Made by a program: the position numbers and the translations under genes. This document shows, in pieces, positions 37,060 to 46,299 of a stretch of DNA of 64,000 bases. Positions within the stretch are counted from its first letter, which is position 1; every line of letters begins with the position of its first letter. The DNA comes from an uncultured Phascolarctobacterium sp. (lineage in GTDB: Bacteria > Bacillota > Negativicutes > Acidaminococcales > Acidaminococcaceae): the NCBI GenBank assembly GCA_905200645.1, contig CAJKLD010000009.1, forward strand, positions 5,377 through 69,376. The letters run 5' to 3'. Under the pieces are notes generated by a model, which searched no databases, was not told where the DNA came from, and saw only the letters and a list, made by a program, of their open reading frames with translations.

Positions 37060-38187
37060 ATGCAAGCTTTTTTAACTAATCCAAAAAATAAGCAGCGCCT
37101 TCTTTACGGTGTTTTAGCGTTGGTTATCGGCATTGGCGGCTACGCTATTTACAACCATGCCGTCAACAAACCGTCAGTCCAAAAAATTATTCCGTTGGTG
37201 CGCACCGTAACCGTAGAAGAAACGGCAGAAACCGCCGCCAGCTCCTACCCCGGCGAGGTACGCGGACGCTACGAGAGCCAGCTTGCTTTTCAAGTAACAG
37301 GAAAAATCAACGCCCGTTTGGTAAATGTTGGCGACAGAGTGCAATCCGGGCAAATTTTAATGACCATAGACCCTAAAGATATTGACCAAAATGTAGAAGC
37401 AGCGGCAGCGCAGCTGGTCAGCGCCCAGGCTAATCAAAAACTGGCTGCCGATAACGCCGCCCGTTATAACGCGCTCTATGCGCAGGGCGCAGTCAGCGAA
37501 GCTGTCCGCGACCAATATAACACCCAATTAGAAGCCGCCAACGCTGCTTTGAGGCAGGCGCAGGCACAAGCCAAGATAAGCGGCAATCAACGGAGCTATA
37601 CTCAATTAGTCAGCGATGCCGACGGTGTAGTAGCGGCAATCAGCGGCGAAGCCGGACAAATCGCAGCCGCAGGCACGCCTATGGCTACCGTTATCCGCAA
37701 CGGCGAACGCGAAGTGCAGATTTATGTCCCGGAAGGAGCTTCTGTACAACTAAATCAGCAGGCCAACGTCAGCTTGTGGGCACTGCCCGACACACGTATC
37801 AACGGTTATGTACGGGAAATCGCTCCTATGGCCGACCCTGTTACCAGAACCTATAAGGTCTGCGTAGCCGTCCCCAATCTGCCGGACGGCGCTAAGCTGG
37901 GCATGACTGCCAAAGTAAGACTGTTAAACGCATTAGCAGCGCAAAAAAATGACAGCGAAAGTTACGCCTTACCGGCCGCAGCTTTATATCAAGTCAATAA
38001 TAAACCGCAGGTTTGGCTGGTGCGAGATAAGCACGCGCACTTAACAGACGTAACGGTCGGCGGCTACGACGGCAATAAAATAATTATTACGCAAGGCTTG
38101 TCCAAAGGCGACAAAGTAATCACTGCCGGTCTTGCCAAGCTTACACCTAACCAAGAAGTAAAATTGGAGGAAGGCGGTGAGCAATAA
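37060..38187 (+). CDS. RND efflux periplasmic adaptor (membrane fusion protein)
   Basis: The adaptor links an inner-membrane RND pump to an outer-membrane channel. The 375-residue protein has one N-terminal membrane segment (RLLYGVLALVIGIGGYAIYN), a split lipoyl domain (GKINARLVNVGDRVQSGQIL and LVSDADGVVAAISGEAGQI), an alpha-helical hairpin rich in Ala/Gln (about residues 105-165) and beta-barrel segments (NQQANVSLWALPDTRINGYV). GGGGTG precedes the ATG. The next gene starts at its last base, so they are coupled. No TolC-like gene is adjacent. Confidence 0.93.
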   Translation: MQAFLTNPKNKQRLLYGVLALVIGIGGYAIYNHAVNKPSVQKIIPLVRTVTVEETAETAASSYPGEVRGRYESQLAFQVTGKINARLVNVGDRVQSGQILMTIDPKDIDQNVEAAAAQLVSAQANQKLAADNAARYNALYAQGAVSEAVRDQYNTQLEAANAALRQAQAQAKISGNQRSYTQLVSDADGVVAAISGEAGQIAAAGTPMATVIRNGEREVQIYVPEGASVQLNQQANVSLWALPDTRINGYVREIAPMADPVTRTYKVCVAVPNLPDGAKLGMTAKVRLLNALAAQKNDSESYALPAAALYQVNNKPQVWLVRDKHAHLTDVTVGGYDGNKIIITQGLSKGDKVITAGLAKLTPNQEVKLEEGGEQ

Positions 38188-41100
38188 TGCTTAACTATCC
38201 CAAAGAAAAGCAGCAAATCAACCTGGCCGTCTGGTCCATCGAGCATAAGCAGCTAGTCTATTTCTTTGCTTTTCTTGTTTTGGTCATGGGTATTTTCTCC
38301 TTTAAATCCCTAGGACGCAGCGAGGATCCATCTTTTGCCGTTAAGCAAATGGTAATCTCTGCCGCGTGGCCCGGCGCCAGCGCTAAAGATGTGGAGCAGC
38401 ACCTAACCAATACTATTGAAAAGGAAGTACAAAATCTTCCGCAGATAGACAAAATCACCAGCTATTCCCGTCCGGGAACCTGCGTAATCACCGTAACGCT
38501 GAAAGATGAAGTTACGGGAAATTTAGTACGCCAACGCTGGCTGGAGCTGCGCAATATTGTTGACGACGGCAAAAGTAAGCTGCCCACAGGCACTTACGGT
38601 CCTTATTATAACGACCGCTTCGACGATGTTTACGGCAATATTTACGCTTTGACCGGCGACAATTTTTCTTATGAAGATATGCGCCGATACGCCGAAAAAA
38701 TTAAGCTTAGCTTTTATGGTGTACCCGACGTAAAAAAGGTTGAGCTGGTCGGCATGCAGCCGGAAAAAATTTTCGTGCAGACGGAAACGGATAAGCTGTC
38801 CAAGCTTGGTTTGGATATCAACGCCATTGCCGAGATGATTAAGGCGCAGACTGCCGTCACACCCTCCGGCATGGTGGAAACAGACACCGCCAATGCCTAT
38901 CTGCGTATTAGCGGCAGTCCTGACAGTGTAGCAAACATCGCTTCTCTGCCCATCAACGCCAACGGCAGAGTGTTTCGCTTAGGCGATATCGCCAAAGTAA
39001 CCCGCGGTTATGCCGACCCTCCCGAGCCGCTTATGTATTACAACGGCCAGCCCGCTGTGGGTATTGCTTTATCTATGGAGGACGGCGGCGATAATATTCA
39101 GCTGGGCAGAAATCTTGCTCTGGAAATTGCGCGTCTGCAAAAGGATTTGCCTTTAGGCTTGGAACTTAGCCAGGTTGCCAATCAGCCGGAGGTTGTAAAA
39201 AATTCTATCAGCGAATTTAGCGAAAGCCTTTACGAAGCCATTATTATCGTTCTGGCTGTCAGCCTATTCAGCTTGGGACGGCGCAGCGGCTACGTTATTT
39301 CCTGTTGTATTCCCTTAATTCTTTTAGGCTCCTTTGCCGCCATGTTGGCCATGGGCATTGATTTGCACAAGGTTTCTTTAGGCGCGCTGGTAATTTCCTT
39401 AGGTATGCTGGTGGACGACGCCATCGTAGTTGTCGAGCTGATGGAAGTAAAAATGTCCGAAGGCATGGAGCGCAAGGCAGCTGCCTCTTATGCTTTCCAA
39501 ACCTGCGGTCGTCCGCTTTTAACGGGCACAGTGATTACCTGCTTAGGCTTTATGCCCATTGCTTTTTCTAAGGCATCTGCTTCAGAATTTGCTTACAGCA
39601 TCTTCCCCGTGATGAGCATTACGCTGCTTCTAAGCTGGCTGGTATCGGCAACGCTGGCTCCCGTACTCGGTTACGAATGGATTCGCCCTACAGTTATCAA
39701 AAAAGATAGCTACGACAGCTTTTTCTACCAAAAATTCCGCAGTCTGCTTAATTGGTGTTTAGACAACCGTAAAATAGTTATTGGTTTTACGGCAGCGCTG
39801 CTGGCCGCTTCCGTTTTTATGCTGCGCTTTGTCAGCCAGGAATTTTTCCCCGCCAGTGTGCGTCCCGAGCTTTTGATAGAACTTAATCTTCCCGAAGGCA
39901 GCTCTCTCAAGGCTACCGATGCCGCCGCCCGCAAGCTGACCAACCTCATCAAAAACGACGAGGATTTAGACCACTTTTCCACTTATGTAGGCAAAAGCGC
40001 TCCCCGCTTTGTTCTGGTTATCGACCCGGTACAGCCCCGCGATAATTATGCGCAGCTTGTTGTAGTCGCTAAAAGCGTCAACGCCCGCAAAGCTTTAGAA
40101 AAGCGCATCAATACTCTTGCGGCGCAAGAACTGCCGGAAGCTATTGTTTATTCCCGTTCCATTCCTTTAGGTCCCCCTGCTCCCTATCCCGTTATGCTGC
40201 GCGTAAGCGGCAGCAGCGATGAGCAGGTTAAAAAATATGCGCAAAAAGTGCGTCAAATTATGGCGGCTCACCCTTACATAACCATGACGCGGCTTGATTG
40301 GCTGGAGCAGAGCAACGCCGTGAAAGTAACCATTGATAACGATAAACTGCTGCAAATGGGTATTACCCGCCAAACAGTGGCCGCCGCTTTACAAGCGCAG
40401 ATTTCCGGTTATACTGCCGCTACTTATTTGGAGGGCGATCAGGAAATTGGTATTGTTTTTCGTCTTGCGCCTCAAGAGCGGGCAGATATCAGTCAAATAG
40501 ACAGCATTGCCATTCCTACCGGCCGCGGCGCCGTTACCCTGTCGCAGGTTGCCAAAATAGAACACACCAGTGAAGATAATATGATTTGGCGACGCAATCT
40601 GCGTCCAACTATCACCGTCAACGGCGGTCTTAGCGAAGGCGTTACAGGCAACGACGTCACTAAAGAAATTTATAACCAGCTGGCAGAAATGCGCGCCAAC
40701 CTCCCGGCAGGGATGACTATTGAAATTGGCGGTTCACTGGAAGACAGCCAAAAAACGCTTAATTATTTGCTGAAACCGGTGCCAATTATGGTGCTGCTGA
40801 TTATGATTTTGATTATGATACAGCTGCAGGATGTTCGCAAGCTGCTGGTGATTATGCTCACCGCGCCTATGGGCATTATCGGCGTTATTTTTGGTCTGCT
40901 GCTGTTTAATTCCACTCTGGGCTTTATGGCGGAGCTGGGCATTTTGGCGCTTACCGGTACGATTATCCGCAACAGCATGGTTATTGTTGACCAAATACAG
41001 CAGCATCTTGACGCAGGCATGCACGAACACGAAGCCATTGTAGAATCAGCTATCGTGCGTTTCCGTCCCATTATGCTGGCAGCCTTCACCACAATTTTAG

Positions 41101-41243
41101 GCTTAATTCCCATGTTTGCCAGCCAGTTTTGGAACGCTATGGCGGTGGCTATCGCCTGCGGCTTAACAGGAGCAACGCTGCTGACGCTGATTGTTTTGCC
41201 AGTACTGTATGCGATTGTATTTAAAGTTAAAACGCAAAAATAA
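38187..41243 (+). CDS. RND-family inner-membrane efflux pump
   Basis: The 1,018-residue protein is a proton-driven transporter with the usual two halves, each of one helix, a large periplasmic loop and a bundle of helices. The TM4 signature SLGMLVDDAIVVVELMEVKM keeps the proton-relay Asp-Asp pair. The N-terminus reads FAFLVLVMGIFSFKSLGRSE, and the second half has TGTIIRNSMVIVDQI and MLAAFTTILGLIPMFAS. The general layout resembles the AcrB/heavy-metal superfamily in the drug/hydrophobe branch. The substrate is unknown. Its ATG overlaps the adaptor stop (TAATG). Confidence 0.94.
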   Translation: MLNYPKEKQQINLAVWSIEHKQLVYFFAFLVLVMGIFSFKSLGRSEDPSFAVKQMVISAAWPGASAKDVEQHLTNTIEKEVQNLPQIDKITSYSRPGTCVITVTLKDEVTGNLVRQRWLELRNIVDDGKSKLPTGTYGPYYNDRFDDVYGNIYALTGDNFSYEDMRRYAEKIKLSFYGVPDVKKVELVGMQPEKIFVQTETDKLSKLGLDINAIAEMIKAQTAVTPSGMVETDTANAYLRISGSPDSVANIASLPINANGRVFRLGDIAKVTRGYADPPEPLMYYNGQPAVGIALSMEDGGDNIQLGRNLALEIARLQKDLPLGLELSQVANQPEVVKNSISEFSESLYEAIIIVLAVSLFSLGRRSGYVISCCIPLILLGSFAAMLAMGIDLHKVSLGALVISLGMLVDDAIVVVELMEVKMSEGMERKAAASYAFQTCGRPLLTGTVITCLGFMPIAFSKASASEFAYSIFPVMSITLLLSWLVSATLAPVLGYEWIRPTVIKKDSYDSFFYQKFRSLLNWCLDNRKIVIGFTAALLAASVFMLRFVSQEFFPASVRPELLIELNLPEGSSLKATDAAARKLTNLIKNDEDLDHFSTYVGKSAPRFVLVIDPVQPRDNYAQLVVVAKSVNARKALEKRINTLAAQELPEAIVYSRSIPLGPPAPYPVMLRVSGSSDEQVKKYAQKVRQIMAAHPYITMTRLDWLEQSNAVKVTIDNDKLLQMGITRQTVAAALQAQISGYTAATYLEGDQEIGIVFRLAPQERADISQIDSIAIPTGRGAVTLSQVAKIEHTSEDNMIWRRNLRPTITVNGGLSEGVTGNDVTKEIYNQLAEMRANLPAGMTIEIGGSLEDSQKTLNYLLKPVPIMVLLIMILIMIQLQDVRKLLVIMLTAPMGIIGVIFGLLLFNSTLGFMAELGILALTGTIIRNSMVIVDQIQQHLDAGMHEHEAIVESAIVRFRPIMLAAFTTILGLIPMFASQFWNAMAVAIACGLTGATLLTLIVLPVLYAIVFKVKTQK

Positions 41244-41257
41244 TTTTTTAAAACCAA

Positions 41258-41296
41258 AAAGCAGAGTAAATCGGCATTTCCGATTTGCTCTGCTTT
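41258..41296 (+). terminator. Terminator of the RND operon
   Basis: Seventeen-base arms (AAAGCAGAGTAAATCGG and CCGATTTGCTCTGCTTT, one G-T pair) stand 15 nt after the pump gene. The following T tract is short (TTTC), so stem strength must compensate. Confidence 0.65.
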
Positions 41297-41309
41297 CAGA
41301 CTGTAGAAA

Positions 41310-41346
41310 AACCCATGTTTCTCTCTTTGTTAGGGAAGCATGGGTT
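41310..41346 (-). terminator. Bidirectional hairpin, terminator of the isomerase gene
   Basis: AACCCATG/CATGGGTT arms with a 21-nt loop are followed on the minus strand by TTTC and on the plus strand by AATTTATTT. It lies between the convergent efflux and isomerase genes. Confidence 0.6.
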
Positions 41347-41436
41347 AATTTATTTAGAAGCTGTATTCTGTAACAGCATATCTATTCAAGCAAAATATAG
41401 GCATAAAATGGTATGAAAAAATATCTAATTCAATTT

Positions 41437-42393
41437 TTACTTGCACGCCTTTAACTGCACAGGCAGCTGCACGCACAAATCCTTTAGGCTTTCATAGCCA
41501 ACCTCATGCACCACATACTGCGGCTGAATTACTTCCAAAATTTTCTTAGCGGCCACAGTTTGGAAAGGTTTATGTTGGTCAATAGCGCCAATATGCTTCC
41601 AAACATCTTCTATGGTAATTTTATCAGGTACCTTATGGATTAAATTACGTTGATAACTGCCGGACAAAGAACAACTTAAATGCACGCCTTTCACCAAAGA
41701 CTTGCAGTCGCCTAATTTTTCGTAAACTTTGCAAATATAATCGGCGCCCTCTGCTTCGTTTTTCAGCCGCAGATTAGTATTCATTAAATGTCCGGTATCC
41801 AACATGATGCCGACATTTTTGCATTGCAGTCTGTCAAAAAAATATTTTACATTGCGTACATCTGTCAGACGCAGTCCCGGCCACCAAAGATTTTCAAATA
41901 ACACAGGCACGTGAGCAGGAATTTCATCACAAACTGCATTAAACACATCAGCAGCAGCGGTCAAAACCTCTCTATCGCTATAATTAAATTCGTAAGTAAA
42001 AATTTCTTCATTATTAGCTTCAGCAACATGCCAAACCAAATATTCAGGATTTTGCGCCAAAGCGGCACCAATATTGCGGCGGATAACAGACAGCCATTCG
42101 TCGCAGCTCATAGCATCTTTAAAATATTTATTGCGCTCGCGGATATTACGGAATTGCTGTTTTAAGCGTTTAGCCTTTTTCAGCCAAAAATCCATCCAAT
42201 AAGGCCAATAATTCAAATGTACGCCCACGGTAATATCTTTATATTGATTGACAGAAGACTCCAAAGAATAAACAAACTGTTCAATTCCGTCAACACCCAT
42301 ATCTTTGATCATTTTATGCAAATCCAGTCCATTGGCCTGTAATTCTTTTTCATACCAATCAATAGCACAATAATTAAATAAATGCTTTGTCAT
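41437..42393 (-). CDS. Sugar phosphate isomerase/epimerase-like TIM-barrel protein
   Basis: The protein has the fold of the AP-endonuclease family 2 / xylose-isomerase-like TIM barrels. Supporting stretches are DMGVDGIEQFVYSLE, VLFENLWWPGLRLTDV, NVGIMLDTGHLMNTNLRL and VKGVHLSCSLSG, which contain the acidic and His metal ligands placed as in the family. I start at 42393 (MTKHLFNYCAIDWYEKELQA, 318 residues); the upstream frame to 42456 lacks a ribosome site. It stands alone, so the substrate is unknown. Confidence 0.8.
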   Translation of the reverse strand: MTKHLFNYCAIDWYEKELQANGLDLHKMIKDMGVDGIEQFVYSLESSVNQYKDITVGVHLNYWPYWMDFWLKKAKRLKQQFRNIRERNKYFKDAMSCDEWLSVIRRNIGAALAQNPEYLVWHVAEANNEEIFTYEFNYSDREVLTAAADVFNAVCDEIPAHVPVLFENLWWPGLRLTDVRNVKYFFDRLQCKNVGIMLDTGHLMNTNLRLKNEAEGADYICKVYEKLGDCKSLVKGVHLSCSLSGSYQRNLIHKVPDKITIEDVWKHIGAIDQHKPFQTVAAKKILEVIQPQYVVHEVGYESLKDLCVQLPVQLKACK

Positions 42394-42574
42394 CTTTCGC
42401 CCTTCTCTCCCAACAATTATAAAAAAAGACTGCTTCTGCGGCAGCCACCGATGCAAGAAATAATAAAACTAATTGCATACAAATCTTAAAAATAAATTTA
42501 AGAATTAGTATCAATATAACTTGTTTTCATTATACCACTGCATAAATCATTTTTCAAGTGAGCAGCAAATAAAA

Positions 42575-42602
42575 AAGAACTGCTGCCGAAGCAACAGTTC
42601 TT
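42575..42602 (-). terminator. Terminator of sepF
   Basis: Arms AAGAACTG/CAGTTCTT are followed on the minus strand by TTTTTTATTTGC, 15 nt past the sepF stop. Confidence 0.8.
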
Positions 42603-42617
42603 ATATAAATTTTTCAA

Positions 42618-42989
42618 TCAACCAAGCCAAGAACTAATTCCGGAACGCTTAACGCTTTTCTCCTTAGCAATTTCTACTTGTTCGGGAGCATACAAAAGCA
42701 GATCATCACTGATATAAGATACGGAAGCGCTTACGATATAGCTGACGCCGTTCAAATAATCAAAAATACGGTTTCTTAAAGCTGCATCTACTGCTTCAAA
42801 GCTGACCAAAATAGCGGAGCCGCCCATAAGAGAATCAGCATATTCGCGCACATCAGTAAAACTTCTAGGAGTGCGCACCATAATATTCAAGTGGCTAGTC
42901 TTTACTAAACGTGGACCTGCATACTGCTCCTCACGTTCTTCGTCCTCCGCGGAGGTAAAAAATTTCATTGCCGTATTTTTAAAATCCAT
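42618..42989 (-). CDS. sepF: Cell division protein SepF
   Basis: SepF binds membrane and FtsZ and helps to anchor the division ring in Firmicutes and others. The 123-residue product starts MDFKNTAMKFFTSAEDEERE (membrane-targeting helix and acidic linker) and has the conserved core RTPRSFTDVREYADSLMGGS, then LRNRIFDYLNGVSYIVSAS. I chose the ATG at 42989, with GGAGG 8 nt upstream, over the in-frame TTG at 43004. It is monocistronic with a near-consensus promoter. Confidence 0.9.
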   Translation of the reverse strand: MDFKNTAMKFFTSAEDEEREEQYAGPRLVKTSHLNIMVRTPRSFTDVREYADSLMGGSAILVSFEAVDAALRNRIFDYLNGVSYIVSASVSYISDDLLLYAPEQVEIAKEKSVKRSGISSWLG

Positions 42990-43071
42990 GGCTAAAGCCT
43001 CCAAACTAATAAACTATAATTATTTCCTTATTATTCGCTCTAGAATCTAAAAATTCCTGCTTGTAAAATAC

Positions 43072-43100
43072 ATTCTAACAAACTTTTTTATAATTGTCAA
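43072..43100 (-). promoter_or_regulatory. Promoter of sepF
   Basis: The minus strand reads TTGACA, 17 nt, TAGAAT. The transcript would start about 75 nt ahead of the sepF ATG. Confidence 0.75.
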
Positions 43101-43126
43101 AATATTTGTGTGTGTTTAGACTATTC

Positions 43127-44947
43127 TTAAGAATTTTTCATGCGTGCGCGCAGTTTGCCGCGTTCCAGACGATTTAAAACCTTCTTGCGCATACGAATGG
43201 ATTTAGGAGTAACCTCTACCAGCTCGTCCTCGTTGATATGCTCCAAAGCCTGCTCCAAAGAGAAGGTACGCGGCGGAATTAAACGAATAGCTTCGTCGCT
43301 GCCGGAAGCACGCATATTGCTGACGTGTTTTTTCTTGCAGGGGTTAACGTCCATATCGTCTTCACGGCTGTTTTCGCCAACCAACTGACCTTCATAAATT
43401 TTTTCCGCAGGAATTACAAACATAGTGCCGCGTTCTTGCGCGTTGCCGATACCATAGGAAGTAGTTTCGCCGCTTTCAAAAGCAACCAAGCTGCCGCGGG
43501 TACGTCCGGGAATTTCGCCCTTATAATCTTCATAACCGGCAAAAACGTGGTTCATAACGCCGTTGCCTTTAGTATCAGTCAAAAATTGGTTACGGAAGCC
43601 AATCAAGCCGCGGGCAGGAATTTTAAATTCCATACGCAGATAACCTGCCATTTCCGTCATGTTCTGCAGCTCTGCTTTACGCAGACCCAAACCTTCCATA
43701 ACGGCGCCCATGTAATCCTGCGGTACGTCAATAGTCAAAGCCTCCATAGGCTCTTGCAAAGTGCCGGTTTCGTCGCGGTGCATAATAACCTTCGGTTTAC
43801 CTACCTGCAATTCAAAACCTTCACGACGCATAGTTTCAATCAAAATGGACAAATGCAGTTCGCCGCGGCCTGATACTTTATAAGCGTCAGGGCTTTCGGT
43901 TTCTTCTACACGCAAAGCTACATTGGTCTCTGCTTCTTTGTACAAACGGTCGCGAATGTGACGGCTGGTAACAAATTCGCCTTCTTTGCCGGCAAAGGGG
44001 CTATTGTTGACATAGAAAACCATGGACAAGGTAGGTTCGTCAATTTTAATCCCCTGCAGCATTTCCGGATTTTCTTTATCGGCAATAGTTTCGCCGATTT
44101 CTGCATCCTGCAAGCCCATCAGCGCTACAATATCACCGGCGCCTACGGAGTCCACCTCTACGCGTTTTAAGCCCTGATAAGCGTACAGGCGGCCAATTTT
44201 ACCGCTGCGCACACCTTTTTCGTTCATTAAAGCAATATTTTCACCGTTATGAATGGTACCACGGACAACGCGACCGATTACGATACGGCCAACAAAATTA
44301 TCGTAGTCCAAGGTATTAACCAGCATTTGCAGCGGGGCGTCTACATCAACATCGGGAGCAGGAATATTTTCCAAAATTACTTTGAACAAAGGCTCCAAAT
44401 TATTGCTTTCTTCATCCATGGATAATTTAGCAATACCGTTGCGGGCAGAAGCATAAACAACGGGGAACTCCAGTTGATCTTCGTCAGCGTTCAGCTCAAT
44501 GAATAAATCAAGAACCTCATCCACAACTTCTTCTACTCGTTGGTCAGGACGGTCAATCTTATTGATAACTACGATAGGCTTCAAATGCTGCTCCAAAGCC
44601 TTGCGCAGCACATATTTAGTTTGGGGCATAGGACCTTCATAAGCATCGACCAAAAGCAGTACGCCGTCAACCATGGTCAATACACGCTCTACCTCGCCGC
44701 CAAAATCAGCATGGCCGGGAGTATCCAAAATATTGATTTTTACTCCCTCGTGCATAACAGCAGTATTTTTGGACAGAATAGTGATACCGCGCTCACGCTC
44801 CAAGTCATTGGAGTCCATAACGCGCTCCTCAACATGCTCGTTAGCACGGAAAATGCCGCTTTGCTTCAGCATAGCGTCAACCAAGGTTGTCTTGCCATGG
44901 TCAACGTGGGCAATAATAGCTATATTACGAATATCATTTCTAATCAT
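43127..44947 (-). CDS. typA: Ribosome-associated translational GTPase BipA/TypA
   Basis: BipA is a ribosome-binding GTPase involved in 50S assembly and stress or cold adaptation. The 606-residue protein has all G motifs (AHVDHGKTTLVDAML, RERGITILSKNTAV, DTPGHADFGGEV, NKIDRPDQR), followed by EF-G-like domains and the BipA-specific C-terminal domain (KNVSNMR-like KKHVSNMRASGSDEAIRLIP). Full length. It has a perfect-consensus promoter and a hairpin in the leader. Confidence 0.97.
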   Translation of the reverse strand: MIRNDIRNIAIIAHVDHGKTTLVDAMLKQSGIFRANEHVEERVMDSNDLERERGITILSKNTAVMHEGVKINILDTPGHADFGGEVERVLTMVDGVLLLVDAYEGPMPQTKYVLRKALEQHLKPIVVINKIDRPDQRVEEVVDEVLDLFIELNADEDQLEFPVVYASARNGIAKLSMDEESNNLEPLFKVILENIPAPDVDVDAPLQMLVNTLDYDNFVGRIVIGRVVRGTIHNGENIALMNEKGVRSGKIGRLYAYQGLKRVEVDSVGAGDIVALMGLQDAEIGETIADKENPEMLQGIKIDEPTLSMVFYVNNSPFAGKEGEFVTSRHIRDRLYKEAETNVALRVEETESPDAYKVSGRGELHLSILIETMRREGFELQVGKPKVIMHRDETGTLQEPMEALTIDVPQDYMGAVMEGLGLRKAELQNMTEMAGYLRMEFKIPARGLIGFRNQFLTDTKGNGVMNHVFAGYEDYKGEIPGRTRGSLVAFESGETTSYGIGNAQERGTMFVIPAEKIYEGQLVGENSREDDMDVNPCKKKHVSNMRASGSDEAIRLIPPRTFSLEQALEHINEDELVEVTPKSIRMRKKVLNRLERGKLRARMKNS

Positions 44948-44998
44948 GGTCCTATTCTCTCCTCACATTATTTTACAAAGACATTTAAAGACAAGAAA

Positions 44999-45022
44999 AA
45001 GGATGCTTGTCAAGCGCATCCT
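44999..45022 (-). terminator. Terminator-like hairpin in the bipA leader (possible attenuator)
   Basis: Arms AAGGATGC/GCATCCTT with an 8-nt loop are followed on the minus strand by TTTTTCTTG. The hairpin starts about 13 nt after the predicted start site of the bipA promoter at 45042-45070 and ends about 50 nt before the bipA ATG, so it lies inside the leader and not at the end of a gene. Confidence 0.7.
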
Positions 45023-45041
45023 TCTACGGTATTACTAAAAT

Positions 45042-45070
45042 ATTATATGCTTTTTCATTTTCACTGTCAA
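45042..45070 (-). promoter_or_regulatory. Consensus promoter of bipA
   Basis: The minus strand reads TTGACA, exactly 17 nt, TATAAT: a perfect sigma-70/A consensus. Confidence 0.85.
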
Positions 45071-45106
45071 TAAATTTTACGCTTTTATTTTTAAAAATCT
45101 AAGACA

Positions 45107-45137
45107 AAAAGGACCGCTACTAATGCAGCAGTCCTTT
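45107..45137 (-). terminator. Terminator of the zinc-ribbon gene
   Basis: AAAAGGAC/GTCCTTTT arms with a partly pairable loop lie 25 nt past the stop. The minus-strand flank is TTTTTGTC. Confidence 0.75.
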
Positions 45138-45161
45138 TGAATTCAATTTATAACTTCAAGC

Positions 45162-45452
45162 TTAATGGTTTTTACGAGCGTTGAAGCAGTCGCGGCAGTA
45201 TACCGGACGGTCGTTAGATGGTTTGAACGGTACCATGGTCTCTTTGCCACACTCAGCGCAAACTGCAGCAAACATTTCGCGTTGCGGACGCTCGTTTTGA
45301 ATGCCCATGCGTTGTTTACGAGCTTGACGGCAAGCCGGGCAACGGCGAGGTTCATTAGTGAAACCTTTTTCTTCATAAAATTCTTGCTCGGAAACGGTGA
45401 ATACGAATTCGTTGCCGCATTCGCAGCAGGTTAAAGTCTTGTCTTCTTTCAT
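45162..45452 (-). CDS. Small zinc-ribbon protein with four CxxC-type motifs
   Basis: The 96-residue product starts MKEDKTLTCCECGNEFVFTV. It contains SEQEFYEEKGF and four cysteine pairs: CCEC, RCPACR, CAEC and YCRDC, enough for two zinc ribbons. This is a member of the uncharacterised 'probable zinc-ribbon' protein group. I start at 45452, where AGGAG lies 11 nt upstream; the longer frame to 45527 runs through a structured leader. Nucleic-acid binding is possible, but no function is shown. It has its own promoter and terminator. Confidence 0.82.
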   Translation of the reverse strand: MKEDKTLTCCECGNEFVFTVSEQEFYEEKGFTNEPRRCPACRQARKQRMGIQNERPQREMFAAVCAECGKETMVPFKPSNDRPVYCRDCFNARKNH

Positions 45453-45470
45453 TGTTTGATCACTCCTAAT

Positions 45471-45532
45471 CATAGATACATACCCCACAGAACGCATTAA
45501 GATTTTACTGAGGCTTCCCCATGTCATCTATG
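45471..45532 (-). promoter_or_regulatory. Structured 5' leader element of the zinc-ribbon gene
   Basis: On the minus strand CATAGATGACAT pairs with ATGTATCTATG (one bulge), enclosing about 40 nt that contain a second helix (GCCTCAG with CTGTGGGG, imperfect). The closing helix ends just before the AGGAG ribosome site. I do not recognise a known riboswitch class. The pairing is seen by eye; function is inferred. Confidence 0.45.
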
Positions 45533-45578
45533 ATAGAAGAAGTTAGTAACTTAAACGGACCACTGAGATACCACTACC

Positions 45579-45607
45579 AGTATATAGTACCTACATATAA
45601 TTGTCAA
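45579..45607 (-). promoter_or_regulatory. Promoter of the zinc-ribbon gene
   Basis: The minus strand reads TTGACA, 17 nt, TATACT. The leader to the ATG at 45452 would be about 120 nt long. Confidence 0.8.
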
Positions 45608-45662
45608 CCACAGTTTTGAAAAAATGCAATAAATCAGTATACACTACTTACTGCCGCCGTCA

Positions 45663-46295
45663 TTAGATAACATGTGCTTCTACGCTCTTTGCTAAAAAAT
45701 CTGCTACGTTCATGCTATCCACGCACAAGGAACCGTTCCAATTACTCAAAGTGGAAACAGAAACATTATATACGCTCAGCTTCCACAAATTATCCAGCGG
45801 AATGCCCAAAACAAGGCACAGCTGTAAACGGATAATGCCGCCGTGAGAAACGATAGCGATATTTTTATCGTAACCCTGCTCAGCAAAAATTTGCTCAAAG
45901 GCTAAGCGGCAGCGCTCCATAGCTGCGGCAAAATTTTCTCCGTGCGGCGGCTGCCATTTGCTGGGGCAGTGCAGAAAATTATACATTTCCTGCGGCCAGC
46001 GCGCCTGAATATCATTGTATTCCAAGCCCTCCCAATCGCCGAAGCTAATTTCTTTTAATAAATCAAGCGAACGATACGGAAGATTCTTTGCCATCGCCAG
46101 CTTGGAAGTTGTCATTAACGCCCGCAGCATGGAGCTGGAATAAATAGCGTCAATCTTTTTTTCTGCCATGTAAGCAGCCATTTTCTGCGCCTGCGCTAAG
46201 CCGGTACCATTCAACGGCAAATCCATCTGTCCCTGAAATTTATGACCCAGATTACTGTCCGTTTCACCATGGCGAATCAAATAAATTTTGCCCAT
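45663..46295 (-). CDS. cobC: Histidine phosphatase, probable alpha-ribazole-5'-phosphate phosphatase
   Basis: The 210-residue protein belongs to the phosphoglycerate mutase-like phosphatases. It starts MGKIYLIRHGETDSNLGHKF, with the RHGE catalytic histidine, and later has AIVSHGGIIRLQL, with the second histidine. Such enzymes dephosphorylate alpha-ribazole phosphate or adenosylcobalamin phosphate at the end of cobamide synthesis. The family alone is broad; the CobC role rests on its position 4 nt downstream in the cob operon. Confidence 0.85.
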   Translation of the reverse strand: MGKIYLIRHGETDSNLGHKFQGQMDLPLNGTGLAQAQKMAAYMAEKKIDAIYSSSMLRALMTTSKLAMAKNLPYRSLDLLKEISFGDWEGLEYNDIQARWPQEMYNFLHCPSKWQPPHGENFAAAMERCRLAFEQIFAEQGYDKNIAIVSHGGIIRLQLCLVLGIPLDNLWKLSVYNVSVSTLSNWNGSLCVDSMNVADFLAKSVEAHVI

Positions 46296-46299
46296 CAGC

